Positions 43,425 to 51,363 of a stretch of 64,000 bases of DNA are shown one piece after another. The notes below the pieces were generated by a model that had not been told where the DNA came from, ran no database searches, and saw only the letters and a list, made by a program, of their open reading frames with translations. Numbering within the stretch: the first letter of the stretch is position 1; the number at the start of each line of letters is the position of its first letter. Position numbers and translations under genes: made by a program. The stretch is from Streptomyces sp. WZ-12 (GTDB lineage: Bacteria; Actinomycetota; Actinomycetes; Streptomycetales; Streptomycetaceae): positions 186,001 to 250,000 of the forward strand of contig NZ_CP118574.1 in assembly GCF_028898845.1 (NCBI RefSeq), read 5' to 3'.

Positions 43425-44288
43425 CTACGCGTCCGCTGCCTGGACCGTCGCCTGTCCCGTTGCCTGGTCTCCCACGAGCAGGCGCCGGCGGAACAGGTCC
43501 AGCACCTCGTCCAGCGCCGCGCGCGTCGGCTGGCCGGGCTCGTCGATCAGGTGCTCGGTCAGCACGGAGTGCGGCGCCATCGCGGCCTGGGGGTTGGCGT
43601 CCTCGTCCGACAGTTCGACGGCGGTGAACGCGTCGCCCAACTCCCGGCGGAGGAAGGCGAACCGGTCGTCCGGCACCAGCCGGTCGCTGCGGAACCGCAA
43701 CCCCATCACCTGAAGCCCGTCCCGTTCGCAACGGCCCCGCACGACGGCGAGTTCGTCGGCCGAGATGTCGATGCTGGCGGCCCGGCGCTTGGTGATCGGC
43801 AGTGGCAGCGACGGCTGGGACAGCACCGGGGCCAGCAACCGGTCGTCCACGGCCATGGCCAGCGCGAACCCGCCGGTGAAGCACATGCCGACGGCCCCCA
43901 CCCCCGGCCCTCCGCAGCGCTCGTGTTCGTGCGCGGCCAGGGCCCGCAACCAGGTCACCACGGGAGAGGACTTCCCGATGGCCAGCGCGGTGAACTCCTT
44001 GCGCACACAGACCTTCCGCATCGTCGAGCCCGCATACCGCGCGGCGTTCAACCGACCGACGTGGTGGGGGTCGGCGTCGCGGCCCGGCGTGCCGAACAGC
44101 ACCGGCAGCACGACGGTGCAGCCGATGTCGGCCACCCGCTGCGCGAACTGAAGCACCTTGGGCGTGATGCCCGGGACCTCCGCCATCACGATCACCGCGG
44201 GTCCCGTACCGCGTCGAAGGATCCGGCGCCGCACGCCGTCGTGGGTGAAGGTCTCACGGTCGAAGCCGGTCAGGTCATGATCTGCCAT
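43425..44288 (-). CDS. Dienelactone hydrolase family protein
   Basis: Cytosolic alpha/beta-hydrolase of 287 aa. The nucleophile elbow GMCFTGG places the catalytic Cys at residue 136, as in dienelactone hydrolases, where Cys replaces Ser. An Asp in RSDRLVPDDRF and a His in APHSVLTEH would complete the triad. The N-terminal half has VIVMAEVPGITPKVLQFAQRVA, the family's strand-loop-helix entry. ATG 44288 opens MADHDLTGF; a longer frame upstream overlaps lspA and is spurious. The substrate cannot be inferred, and members often hydrolyse small lactones or esters. Confidence 0.88.
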   Translation of the reverse strand: MADHDLTGFDRETFTHDGVRRRILRRGTGPAVIVMAEVPGITPKVLQFAQRVADIGCTVVLPVLFGTPGRDADPHHVGRLNAARYAGSTMRKVCVRKEFTALAIGKSSPVVTWLRALAAHEHERCGGPGVGAVGMCFTGGFALAMAVDDRLLAPVLSQPSLPLPITKRRAASIDISADELAVVRGRCERDGLQVMGLRFRSDRLVPDDRFAFLRRELGDAFTAVELSDEDANPQAAMAPHSVLTEHLIDEPGQPTRAALDEVLDLFRRRLLVGDQATGQATVQAADA

Positions 44289-44392
44289 GGAACACCACCG
44301 TTTTGTGATCGATGACGGCTCGGGGCGGGCCGGCGGGCGCCGTCCGCCCGAGGGCGCCCGGCGTCTCCGGCCCGGTGTGCTGCACCGCGACA

Positions 44393-44962
44393 TTACCCAC
44401 CGGTTGTCCTGGCGGCGACACCGGCCCGTCCCTGGCCCAACTCCCAACCCCGGAAGGAGAAGAACACGATCAGCACTCCCCCACAGACAATGGCCCAGTC
44501 GGCGAAGTTCATCACGCTGAACCCGCGGACGGAGAGGAAGTCCACGACCGCGCCTTGCAGGCCGCCCGGGGCGCGGAAGACCCGGTCCGTGAGGTTGCCC
44601 AGTGCGCCGCCGAGCAACAGGCCCAGGGCGATCGCCCAGGGAACGCTGTAGAGCCTGCGCGCCAGCCGGACGATGACGACGGCGACGCCCGCCGCGATGA
44701 GCGTGAACACCAGGGTCATCGCCCCGCCCAGTCCGAACGCCGCGCCGGTGTTGCGGATCACCCGGATCTCCAGCCAGTTCCCGATCACCGGAACGGGATC
44801 GTGGTACTCCAACTTCTTGACCACCACCACCTTGCTGACCAGGTCCACCGCGTAGACCAGGCCCGCCACCAACAGGAGCAGGAACACCCGCCGGCGCCCA
44901 GCGCTCCCCTCTTCTCCCGCGCCCCCTTCGGCCGTCGCCGCCGTCCGCTGCGTATTCGTCAA
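44393..44962 (-). CDS. lspA: Lipoprotein signal peptidase (signal peptidase II)
   Basis: Aspartic protease of the inner membrane that cleaves signal peptides of lipidated prolipoproteins. The 189-aa protein has four membrane segments. Motif IRNTGAAFG is at residues 69-77, catalytic Asp126 in LGNLTDRV, and catalytic Asp155 in VMNFADWAI. The N-terminal 22 residues form a polar Ala/Gly-rich tail. Actinomycetes often carry more than one lspA, so this need not be the only copy. It lies 104 nt upstream of the hydrolase gene on the same strand. Confidence 0.93.
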   Translation of the reverse strand: MTNTQRTAATAEGGAGEEGSAGRRRVFLLLLVAGLVYAVDLVSKVVVVKKLEYHDPVPVIGNWLEIRVIRNTGAAFGLGGAMTLVFTLIAAGVAVVIVRLARRLYSVPWAIALGLLLGGALGNLTDRVFRAPGGLQGAVVDFLSVRGFSVMNFADWAIVCGGVLIVFFSFRGWELGQGRAGVAARTTGG

Positions 44963-45195
44963 GTCCGGTCACCTCGAAGTCGGTTGTGCCCTCGTCCCAC
45001 CGTCAGCCGTCGCGCGCGGCCAGCCAACGGAGGCCGCCCTGGGCTCTCCCCCGTGGGCTGTTGATCCACCATAGAACGGGCCGACCGGGGCCGGCTTCGG
45101 CGAGTTGACCCGAGCAACGCGGTAGCGGTGAGCCGGGCGACGGCGACCGCGGCGGCAGCAACGGTCCCGAGCGCAGGGGCGGTGACTGGGCGGGG

Positions 45196-45795
45196 TCAGC
45201 CGGCGAGGGCCCGCTCGATGCGCGTCGACACCTCGTGCCAGGGGCGGGCCGCCACCACCGGCAGTCCGTGCCGCGTGGCCTCTTCGGCGAGCCGGTCGGC
45301 GTAGCGGGCGCTGACCTGTGCGCGGTGGGTCTGTGGACCGCCATCCGGCTCGCGGGCCGCGTAGTTGGCGGCGATCCGCGTGGGATCGCCCTCGTGCAGG
45401 AACACCGCACGCACCCTGCGGCCGTCCGCCGAACCCTCCGCCACGGCCCGGGCGACGGCCGCCGGGTCCAGGTAGTCGCCCTCGATGACGGCGGGGACGT
45501 CGACGGTGCGGCGGTTGTCCACGACGCCGAGGAGGGCGGGCGTCAGTGCCTTGGCGGTGGCGACCTGGAGCTCCACCACGTGGTCGACGTCGAGCACCGA
45601 GGTGTCGGGGATGCCAGCGAAATGGTGCAGTGCGGGGTGGTGTCCGGCGTCGGTGAAGCGTTGCAGCGCGCTCACCACGTCGTCGAACTCCACCACGAAC
45701 GCACCCCGTTCGCCGGCGAGTTGGGCGGCGGCGCGACTCTTTCCCACGCCGGAAGCACCGCCGAGGAGGAGGATGTCCCACGCGGAATCGGTCAT
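45196..45795 (-). CDS. P-loop ATPase/kinase-like protein
   Basis: 199 aa with a Walker A motif GGASGVGKS near the N-terminus (residues about 13-21) and an acidic FDDVVSALQ soon after, the layout of small-molecule kinases and AAA-type ATPases. The C-terminal half has charged helices and an RYADRLAEEA segment resembling a lid. Similar Streptomyces proteins are labelled AAA family ATPase or 2-phosphoglycerate kinase-like; the substrate is unknown. ATG 45795 (MTDSAWDIL) is preferred because it places the P-loop at the usual distance. No strong ribosome site is seen. Confidence 0.7.
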   Translation of the reverse strand: MTDSAWDILLLGGASGVGKSRAAAQLAGERGAFVVEFDDVVSALQRFTDAGHHPALHHFAGIPDTSVLDVDHVVELQVATAKALTPALLGVVDNRRTVDVPAVIEGDYLDPAAVARAVAEGSADGRRVRAVFLHEGDPTRIAANYAAREPDGGPQTHRAQVSARYADRLAEEATRHGLPVVAARPWHEVSTRIERALAG

Positions 45796-45909
45796 GATCA
45801 CACCGTATCGGTGCCCGGCGCGCGGTCCGGATCCGGCCCCCACGAGCGGCGGCCGAACTTCTTCCCCCGTGCCCACCATCCCGCCACCGTCTGCCGGCCG
45901 TTCACACCC

Positions 45910-46662
45910 TCAGGGCCGCACCCGGGCGAACATCCGGGTTCCGAGCAGCAGGCAGAGCGCCGCCAGTCCCACGGTCACCGCGGCGCCGACCGCGACCGCA
46001 CCGTTGGCGTAGTGCCCGAGGAATGCCTGGCGCACGGCGTCGACGGTGTAGCGGAACGGCACGACCCGCGAGACGCCGTCCAACCATCCCGGCGCCAGCG
46101 TCATCGGCAGCAGCAGACCCGAGAGCAACATCAACGGCATCCCCACCGTATTGGCGATGGCCGCGAACTCCGGCGGCGTCCGCACGTTCATGGCCAGCCC
46201 GTAGGAGAGCGCCGACAGTGCCCCCGCCAACACGGCGACGAACAGCAGGCCGATCAGCACGCCGACGAGCGGCGCCCGCAGCCCGAGGAGGAACCCCAAC
46301 AGCACCAGCACGACGGACTGCGTCACCAACTGGACGACATCGCGCAAGGTTCGACCGAGCAGCAGCGCCAACGGGCTCACCGGGGTGACCCGCATCCGGT
46401 CGATCACCCCGAGGTTGCGGTCCATCAGCAGGCCGAGCCCGACGTAGGAACCGCCCAGCAGCGCGAGCTGGATGAGCACGCCCGGCACCAGCGTCTGCCA
46501 GGACGAGCCCCGGGTGCCCAGGTCCAGCCTGGTCAACAGGGGGCCGAAGAGAGCCAGGAAGAGCAATGGTTGGAGCATGCCGAAGAAGAGGGAGGTCTTC
46601 GATCGCAGGGTCGCGCGCAGGTAGCGGCCGAAGATGATGCCGGTGTCGGCAAGAAGCGTCAT
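45910..46662 (-). CDS. ABC-2 type transporter permease (drug exporter)
   Basis: Membrane subunit of an ABC exporter, 250 aa with about six hydrophobic segments. The first cytosolic stretch RYLRATLRSKTSLFFGMLQPLLFL and the DRMRVTPVSPLALLLGR loop are typical of DrrB-like ABC-2 permeases for hydrophobic drugs. The family signature region LPMTLAPGWLDGVSRVVPFRY lies near the C-terminus. ATG 46662 has AAGG about 7 nt upstream; the frame could begin at 46689. The gene follows its ATPase partner after 99 nt. The substrate is unknown. Confidence 0.88.
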   Translation of the reverse strand: MTLLADTGIIFGRYLRATLRSKTSLFFGMLQPLLFLALFGPLLTRLDLGTRGSSWQTLVPGVLIQLALLGGSYVGLGLLMDRNLGVIDRMRVTPVSPLALLLGRTLRDVVQLVTQSVVLVLLGFLLGLRAPLVGVLIGLLFVAVLAGALSALSYGLAMNVRTPPEFAAIANTVGMPLMLLSGLLLPMTLAPGWLDGVSRVVPFRYTVDAVRQAFLGHYANGAVAVGAAVTVGLAALCLLLGTRMFARVRP

Positions 46663-46761
46663 GAGAGGGCCTTGGTTGGTCTGATGCACGGGTTGACTGT
46701 CTGAGCCGTCTGGTGTCTGCCTGTCCCAACGGCGTTTGTTCTGGCGAGGGTTGTGTGGCGG

Positions 46762-47541
46762 TCAGACGGCGAGGGGCTCCTCGGCCGCGCTCCGGCCGGT
46801 GATGGCCAGGAAGGCGTCCTGGAGACTGGCCGCGGCACCGCCGGCGTACCGGCTCTTCAGCTCGGCGGCGGTCCCCTCGGCGACGACGGTTCCCGCGTCC
46901 ACCACCACGATGCGGTCGGCGAGCGCGTCGGCCTCGTCCAGATAGTGCGTGGTGAGGAAGACCGTGGTGCCCCGCTCGACGCGGATGCGCCGGACGAGGT
47001 CCCACAGTTCGGCGCGACTGCCCGGGTCCAGTCCGGTCGTCGGCTCGTCGAGGAAGAGCACCTCGGGCCGGTTGACCAGGCCGAGGGCGATCTCCAGGCG
47101 TCGGCGCTGACCGCCGGAGAGCGCGCCGGTCGGCCGTTCCATCAGCGCCAACAGGTCGAGATCCCGGGCGAGTTCGTCGGCCCGTTCCCGAACCTCCCGC
47201 TTGGACAGCCGGTGCAGCCTGCCCTGGGTGAGGAGTTCCTCGCGCACCGCGCACGCGGGGTCGAGCCCGCCTGACTGGGCGACGTAGCCGATCCGTCGAC
47301 GCACGCCGGCCGGGTCCCGGAGCAGGTCGCATCCGGCGACCTCCGCCTCCCCGCCGCTGGGCGGCAGCAGGGTGGTGAGCATGCGCAATGTGGTGGTCTT
47401 GCCGGCCCCGTTGGGGCCGAGGAAGCCGAGGATCTCACCGCGGCCGACGGTCAGGTCGATGCCGCGGACGGCGTGCACGGGACCGCTCTTGAGGGAAAAC
47501 GTCCGGGTCAGACCCCGGGTTCGGATGACTGGGGTGTTCAT
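46762..47541 (-). CDS. ABC transporter ATP-binding protein (DrrA-like)
   Basis: Energising subunit for the downstream ABC-2 permease. 259 aa with Walker A GPNGAGKTT (near residue 43), Q-loop YVAQSGGLD, signature LSGGQRRRLEIA, Walker B VLFLDEPTTGLD and the switch His in TTHYLDEAD. All motifs are intact. The C-terminal tail is that of daunorubicin-resistance type ATPases. ATG 47541 (MNTPVIRTRG) is chosen over a longer frame because the upstream codons lie within an operator-like palindrome. Expression is probably regulated at that palindrome. Confidence 0.93.
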   Translation of the reverse strand: MNTPVIRTRGLTRTFSLKSGPVHAVRGIDLTVGRGEILGFLGPNGAGKTTTLRMLTTLLPPSGGEAEVAGCDLLRDPAGVRRRIGYVAQSGGLDPACAVREELLTQGRLHRLSKREVRERADELARDLDLLALMERPTGALSGGQRRRLEIALGLVNRPEVLFLDEPTTGLDPGSRAELWDLVRRIRVERGTTVFLTTHYLDEADALADRIVVVDAGTVVAEGTAAELKSRYAGGAAASLQDAFLAITGRSAAEEPLAV

Positions 47542-47566
47542 GCCCAGATAAAAGCACAGCGGATTC

Positions 47567-47591
47567 AAAACTTGCAATGCATTTCAGTTTT
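47567..47591 (-). promoter_or_regulatory. Palindromic operator-like element upstream of the ABC exporter
   Basis: AAAACT (47567-47572) and AGTTTT (47586-47591) flank a 13-nt core containing TGCAATGCA. This AT-rich symmetric site is unusual in the GC-rich surroundings and sits 26 nt before the ATPase start. A PadR, MarR or TetR regulator is plausible, but no such gene lies adjacent. Confidence 0.45.
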
Positions 47592-47687
47592 CCCTGACGG
47601 CGGCCCCGCCTGCCGGGCAGTGGAGCGGCATGCCCGACAGCACGGACGCCTCCCTATTCCCTCAACCAGCCCTGCCAGTCGGGGACT

Positions 47688-48791
47688 TCACCCCACGACC
47701 GGCCAGGCATCCGCGCCCGCCAGCGAGCACGGCCGGCCCGGATGGACCGCGAGGGAACCTCCGGCGACGTCCAGGGAGACGGTGGCCAGGGTCACCCACC
47801 GCGTACCGAACGCCGCTTCCGGCTGCGGGTGGCAGCACACCTCCGCCCCGTCCTCCCCGTGACAGACGAGGGCGGAGAGGAGGGCTGCCCGGTCGGGTGC
47901 GTCGCCCAGCTTCGCGGTCCGTTCCTGGAGGGCGGCCAGGCGGTGGTAGGTCCCCGGCTCGGCGGTCCCCCTCGCCTCGCCCTCGGCGAGGACGGGGTCG
48001 ACGAAGTGGTTGGTCCGCACCACATAGCCGTCGGCTCCGGGCGGCAGGCAGGCCGAGCCGACCGGGCTGAGCTCGATGGCGGCCGCGGTGGCGCGCCCGT
48101 GCGCGTACCCGGCCAGGGTGAGCGAACTGGACGCCGCGACCGGCGTCGTCACGGCCAGTTCGGCGGCCTCGCCGACGGTCGCGCAGGTGTCGAGCACGGC
48201 ACGGGACAGGACGTGCACCGGCACCCAACTCCCCTCGTCCGAAACCGACTTGTCCGACGCGTGTCCGAGGATGTTGAAGTGCACCCCCAACCCGGCCGCG
48301 TTGACCCCGATCTTGCCGACGATGCCGTACTCGGTCACGGTGCGGACCACCCGGCCGTCGGGGTGCTCGATGTTCCAGACGAACCAGCCGTCCCGCATGC
48401 CGTCGTGCCAGTCCCAGGTCTGTGCGGTGACCGGCGGTCTGCCGTCGGCCGGGGCGTGGACCACCGTCGAGCACTCCGGTTCGGGCAGCGCGCCGAACCG
48501 TCCGAGGATCTCCGTGCGCGCGTTGAGCGCGGCGATCCGCCACAGGGGCAGGTCCGCGCCGCGCGCCATGCCCTCCATTTCCTCGGCCAGTTCGGGGGTC
48601 CGGACGCCGACGTGCGCGAAGGCTTCCCGGCTCCATGCGACGACGTCCCGCTGGTCGATGCCGACGGCGGCGAACAGTCGATCATAGAAGGCGCTGGTGC
48701 GGCGCATGCGGTCCGGAAAGGCCCGGCCGAGCACGCGCCCACGCTCTCCGGGCGTGGCCTGCGTCGATCGGAAAACGGTGAGCTTGGTCAT
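47688..48791 (-). CDS. C45 family autoproteolytic acyltransferase/hydrolase
   Basis: An N-terminal nucleophile (Ntn) hydrolase related to isopenicillin N acyltransferase. 367 aa. The expected self-cleavage site is before Cys107 in PEPECSTVV, which becomes the nucleophile of the mature beta chain. The following TAQTWDWH and the NAAGLGVHFNILGH stretch are conserved in the family. GGAGGGG stands about 6 nt before ATG 48791. No signal peptide. Streptomyces homologues have no settled substrate; amide bond hydrolysis or transacylation is the family chemistry. Confidence 0.88.
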   Translation of the reverse strand: MTKLTVFRSTQATPGERGRVLGRAFPDRMRRTSAFYDRLFAAVGIDQRDVVAWSREAFAHVGVRTPELAEEMEGMARGADLPLWRIAALNARTEILGRFGALPEPECSTVVHAPADGRPPVTAQTWDWHDGMRDGWFVWNIEHPDGRVVRTVTEYGIVGKIGVNAAGLGVHFNILGHASDKSVSDEGSWVPVHVLSRAVLDTCATVGEAAELAVTTPVAASSSLTLAGYAHGRATAAAIELSPVGSACLPPGADGYVVRTNHFVDPVLAEGEARGTAEPGTYHRLAALQERTAKLGDAPDRAALLSALVCHGEDGAEVCCHPQPEAAFGTRWVTLATVSLDVAGGSLAVHPGRPCSLAGADAWPVVG

Positions 48792-49137
48792 GACTGTCCC
48801 CTCCGTCTCCCCCGTCTACTGCCGTCTCCTCCGTTCTCACCCCCATCATGGCCGGGCACACCGGCCGGGCGCGACCATCCCGCCGCCGAGGAACCGCCAC
48901 CGGCAACGGCGAACCGGCCGCACCCGCACCAGCAACCTCCCCACCGTGACGCCGCTCCCGACCCGCTCACCCCGGCCGTACCGCCTCCGAGACCTCGGCG
49001 ATCGGGCCGCCCGCCCAGGCATCGCCGCCGTCAGCCTCGTCCAAGCGCGCCCCGACCGCCACCGCCGCCACCTCCGGGATCCGAGCTGCCCGACCTCAAG
49101 TCGCCACCGTAGCCCGCGGCGACGAGACCAGGCACGC
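48792..49137. other. Intergenic region without recognised gene
   Basis: This 346-nt gap separates the ArsR stop from the C45 gene, both on the minus strand. Open frames here are Arg/Pro-rich and look like composition artefacts. The promoter of the C45 gene should be near 48800-48850, but I cannot mark its boxes. Confidence 0.5.
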
Positions 49138-49473
49138 CTACGACGCGTCGCGCCCGTCACCCTCCTGCTGCTCCAGACTCCTGAGCACGGAGTCGAGCAG
49201 GCCGGGGAACCGACTGTCCAAATCCTCGCGCCGCAGGTGCATATGGAGATGGCGACCCTCGCGCCGCTGGTGCACCAGCCCGCTCTCGCGCAGCACCCGC
49301 CAGTGATGACTGGCCGTCGACTTGGAGACGTCCGGGAGGATCGCCCCGCACGTCGACTCCGCCTCCTCCGCGAGCGTGCGGACGACGCGGAGCCGAATGG
49401 GGTTGGCCAGCGCCTCCAGTACGTGCTCCAGGCGCATCTGCTCTCGGGTGGGGTGGAACAGCGCAGCGGGCAT
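49138..49473 (-). CDS. ArsR/SmtB family transcriptional regulator
   Basis: 111 aa winged-helix repressor. The core runs LEALANPIRLRVVRTLAEEAESTCG with recognition helix SKSTASHHWRVLRESGLVHQRREGRHLHM. No metal-binding CxC motif is present in the recognition helix (only one Cys, in STCG), so the inducer is probably not a thiophilic metal. The gene is divergent from the SnoaL-like gene, and two inverted repeats with GTTC/GAAC arms lie between them, one touching this ATG. Autoregulation and control of the neighbour are inferred. Confidence 0.88.
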   Translation of the reverse strand: MPAALFHPTREQMRLEHVLEALANPIRLRVVRTLAEEAESTCGAILPDVSKSTASHHWRVLRESGLVHQRREGRHLHMHLRREDLDSRFPGLLDSVLRSLEQQEGDGRDAS

Positions 49474-49501
49474 GGTTCGACCCTACAAGAAGAGCCGAAC
49501 C
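49474..49501. promoter_or_regulatory. Inverted repeat abutting the ArsR start, putative operator
   Basis: GGTTCG (49474-49479) and CGAACC (49496-49501) form a perfect 6-bp inverted repeat that begins at the base after the arsR ATG. Binding here would block its own expression. Confidence 0.5.
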
Positions 49502-49554
49502 AGCCTCCCGTCTCCGTCGGTTGATTGCGCGGAACCCCTCCACACAATCCGTCT

Positions 49555-49572
49555 GTTCAAGTACAGTCGAAC
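49555..49572. promoter_or_regulatory. Second ArsR-type operator candidate
   Basis: GTTCAAGTACAGTCGAAC is an 18-bp imperfect palindrome (arms GTTC/GAAC, inner AA/TC). It shares the GTTC...GAAC arms with the repeat at the arsR start and lies in the divergent region upstream of the SnoaL-like gene. Confidence 0.55.
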
Positions 49573-49684
49573 TATCGCGGCGGACGAGGCATCACCTCAT
49601 GTCCCGTCACACCCTGGCGCCACGCCGCACAGCGCAGGCCACGCGCGCCGAACAACGAACACAACCCACAAGAACGGAGACCCC

Positions 49685-50074
49685 ATGCCCCTCACCGACG
49701 AGGAAAAGCACGAGATCGGGCGGCAGTTCCACACCGCACTGTCCACCGCCGACTGGGACCGCATCCGCGCCCTGCTCCACGACGACGCCACCTGGTCCCT
49801 GCCCGGCGACAACACCGTCTCCGGCACGGTCGAAGGGGCGGACGCCGTGGTCGCCCGGGCCAGGAAGATCGGCGGCTACGGGCTCGACTTCGCGCTTCTG
49901 CACATCCTCGTCAGCCCGACCAACATGGCGCTCTCCCTGCACAACACCGCCCGGCGCGACGACGCCGTGTTGGACGAGTACCTGTCCACGGTGTGCACCC
50001 TGCGCGACGGCAAGATAGCCCGGATCGAGACCTACCTCTCCGACGTCAAGGGCATGAACGCCTTCTTCGTCTGA
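49685..50074 (+). CDS. SnoaL-like/NTF2-fold protein
   Basis: 129 aa, a single alpha+beta cone domain. The sequence opens with a helix (TDEEKHEIGRQFHTALSTADWDRIRALLHDDATWSLPG) and ends with the strand STVCTLRDGKIARIETYLSDV, the standard SnoaL/limonene-hydroxylase-like layout. No catalytic set can be assigned. ATG 49685 has GGAG 6 nt upstream; the longer in-frame extension overlaps the ArsR gene and is not used. It is divergent from and probably controlled by the ArsR regulator. Confidence 0.87.
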   Translation: MPLTDEEKHEIGRQFHTALSTADWDRIRALLHDDATWSLPGDNTVSGTVEGADAVVARARKIGGYGLDFALLHILVSPTNMALSLHNTARRDDAVLDEYLSTVCTLRDGKIARIETYLSDVKGMNAFFV

Positions 50075-50087
50075 AGCAGGGCGGTAG

Positions 50088-50102
50088 CCGCTGCGTCAGC
50101 GG
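50088..50102. terminator. Short hairpin between convergent SnoaL-like and polysaccharide lyase-like genes
   Basis: CCGCTG-CGT-CAGCGG gives a 6-bp stem with a 3-nt loop in the 49-nt convergent gap. It is short, so termination is only likely. Confidence 0.4.
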
Positions 50103-50123
50103 TCCGGCAGGGGCTCCCCCGGC

Positions 50124-51032
50124 TCAGTGCTGGGCCGTCGCCGACAGGGAGAAGTCCGCGAACTCGGCCCGTTCGGTCGCCTTCGGCCCCCAACTGGTGT
50201 CATGGCCGCCGAAGAAGGTGGAGAAGAACACCCCGCTGAACGGGATGTCCGCGATGCCGGTGGCGGTCGCCTTGGACTGGAGCGCCCGCTTGCCGTCGTA
50301 CCAGACGGTGACGTCGCCGCTGGCGCGATCGACGAGCTGCTCCACGGTGTGCCAACCACCGTCGGCGAGCCACTTCCAGGAGTCGAGGCCCACGTCCACG
50401 CCATAGCCGGTGGGGCCGGAGTTGGTGGGGGTGTAGAGGTAGACCTCGCCCTCGTTGGGGTGCGACTTGGCGCGGAACATATAGCGGGTGGACCAGCCGT
50501 CGCCGTGGTTGCCGCCGGATTCCTGGCCGATGGTGCCGCCGTAGAGGCCGGGCAGTTTGCCGCCCTTGCCGAAGTCGAAGCCGCTGGGCAGCTTGAGACT
50601 GTATTTGAGGTCCAACGTGGTCGAACGCGCCAGATCGGACCGGCCGATCTTGTCGAGCTGGGTGTAGAACTGGCCGCCTCCGGGGTTGGGGCAGTTCGAG
50701 CAGGAGTTGGCCGACGAGCCGGCGCCGTAGGTGACTTGGAGCGCGGAGCCGTCACCCGGAGCCGTCGAGTCGCTGACCCCCTTGAGGTCGGACTGGCCCC
50801 AGGCGCCCTTCGACGCGACCCCCCAGGCACGTTTCCAGGACGCCGAGCCGTAGTCGCCGAACTGTCCGGACCAGACCCCTGCGTGGACCGCGGGGGTTCG
50901 GCCGGGGAGGGCCGCGGTCGGCGGCAGCGATGCGCCGGTGCACGCGGTCGCGGCGAGGGCGGCACCCGCCGCCAACAGGCACCGCCACGAGGTGGAGAGA
51001 CGGGGCAGCGGAGAACGGGGTAGCGGGGACAT
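50124..51032 (-). CDS. Secreted polysaccharide lyase-like lipoprotein (PL14-type fold)
   Basis: 302 aa. Residues 1-30 are a signal peptide with basic start and a hydrophobic run ending in ATAC, a plausible lipobox (Cys31). The mature part resembles family 14-type polysaccharide lyases: YSLKLPSGFDFGKGGKLPGLYGG, then a glycine/tryptophan-rich GDGWSTRYMFR and EGEVYLYTP, and a late VTVWYDGKRAL strand. These are beta-jelly-roll strands; activity on a uronic-acid polysaccharide is inferred. One pair of close cysteines (SCSNC) is present. A GGAAACTTTCC palindrome lies about 145 nt upstream. Confidence 0.72.
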   Translation of the reverse strand: MSPLPRSPLPRLSTSWRCLLAAGAALAATACTGASLPPTAALPGRTPAVHAGVWSGQFGDYGSASWKRAWGVASKGAWGQSDLKGVSDSTAPGDGSALQVTYGAGSSANSCSNCPNPGGGQFYTQLDKIGRSDLARSTTLDLKYSLKLPSGFDFGKGGKLPGLYGGTIGQESGGNHGDGWSTRYMFRAKSHPNEGEVYLYTPTNSGPTGYGVDVGLDSWKWLADGGWHTVEQLVDRASGDVTVWYDGKRALQSKATATGIADIPFSGVFFSTFFGGHDTSWGPKATERAEFADFSLSATAQH

Positions 51033-51175
51033 GCCACTCCTCGGTGTTGCGGGCCGGGCGAAAGGCCGGCCCTCGCCGATTCCACCCCGCGTTCACACAG
51101 CCGAACGCAGGGCAGGTACATGACCAATCAACGGCGAAGTTAGCGCTCCGGCCGCCAGCCGTCCAGGAGTTGGTG

Positions 51176-51186
51176 GGAAACTTTCC
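51176..51186. promoter_or_regulatory. GGAAACTTTCC palindrome upstream of the lyase-like gene
   Basis: A perfect 11-nt palindrome (minus strand GGAAAGTTTCC, flanked by GTTA). From memory, such elements occur upstream of secreted polysaccharide-degrading enzymes in Streptomyces. A carbohydrate-responsive repressor is a guess. Confidence 0.45.
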
Positions 51187-51350
51187 TAACTACGCCCCGA
51201 GTTGACCCCCTCGGGTGCCGCACCGACCCCCAGTCCAAGATCATCCGAATTGATCGCGAAGGCGCCCTCGGCGACGGCATGCGCCGTACGTCTACACTGG
51301 CGGAAAATGCCATGAGATATGGCGATGAAATCGGGAGTATACACGGGCAG

Positions 51351-51356
51351 TATAGT
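51351..51356 (+). promoter_or_regulatory. -10 like box for a possibly leaderless transcript
   Basis: TATAGT lies 7 nt before ATG 51364. That spacing would start transcription at or next to the ATG, with no room for a ribosome site. The -35 region is not clear. Confidence 0.4.
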
Positions 51357-51363
51357 TCGCGTC

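Larger units (their letters stand above)
51033..51363. other. Divergent intergenic region, PL14-like and GT39-like genes
   Basis: About 330 nt without a gene. It contains the palindrome at 51176-51186 and a -10-like TATAGT at 51351-51356. A short ATG-started extension of the right-hand gene (from 51319) cannot be excluded. Confidence 0.5.

Noticed and set aside
43425..44972. 515-residue version of the dienelactone hydrolase
   Set aside because: The N-terminal 228 residues are antisense-like low-complexity sequence overlapping lspA. The family begins at ATG 44288.
44963..45195. Possible gene between lspA and the P-loop protein
   Set aside because: Only Arg-rich frames without ribosome sites; treated as intergenic.
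48697..49524. Plus-strand frame across the C45 and ArsR intergenic region
   Set aside because: Arg/Thr/Pro-rich shadow with no motif; it overlaps the ArsR gene on the other strand.
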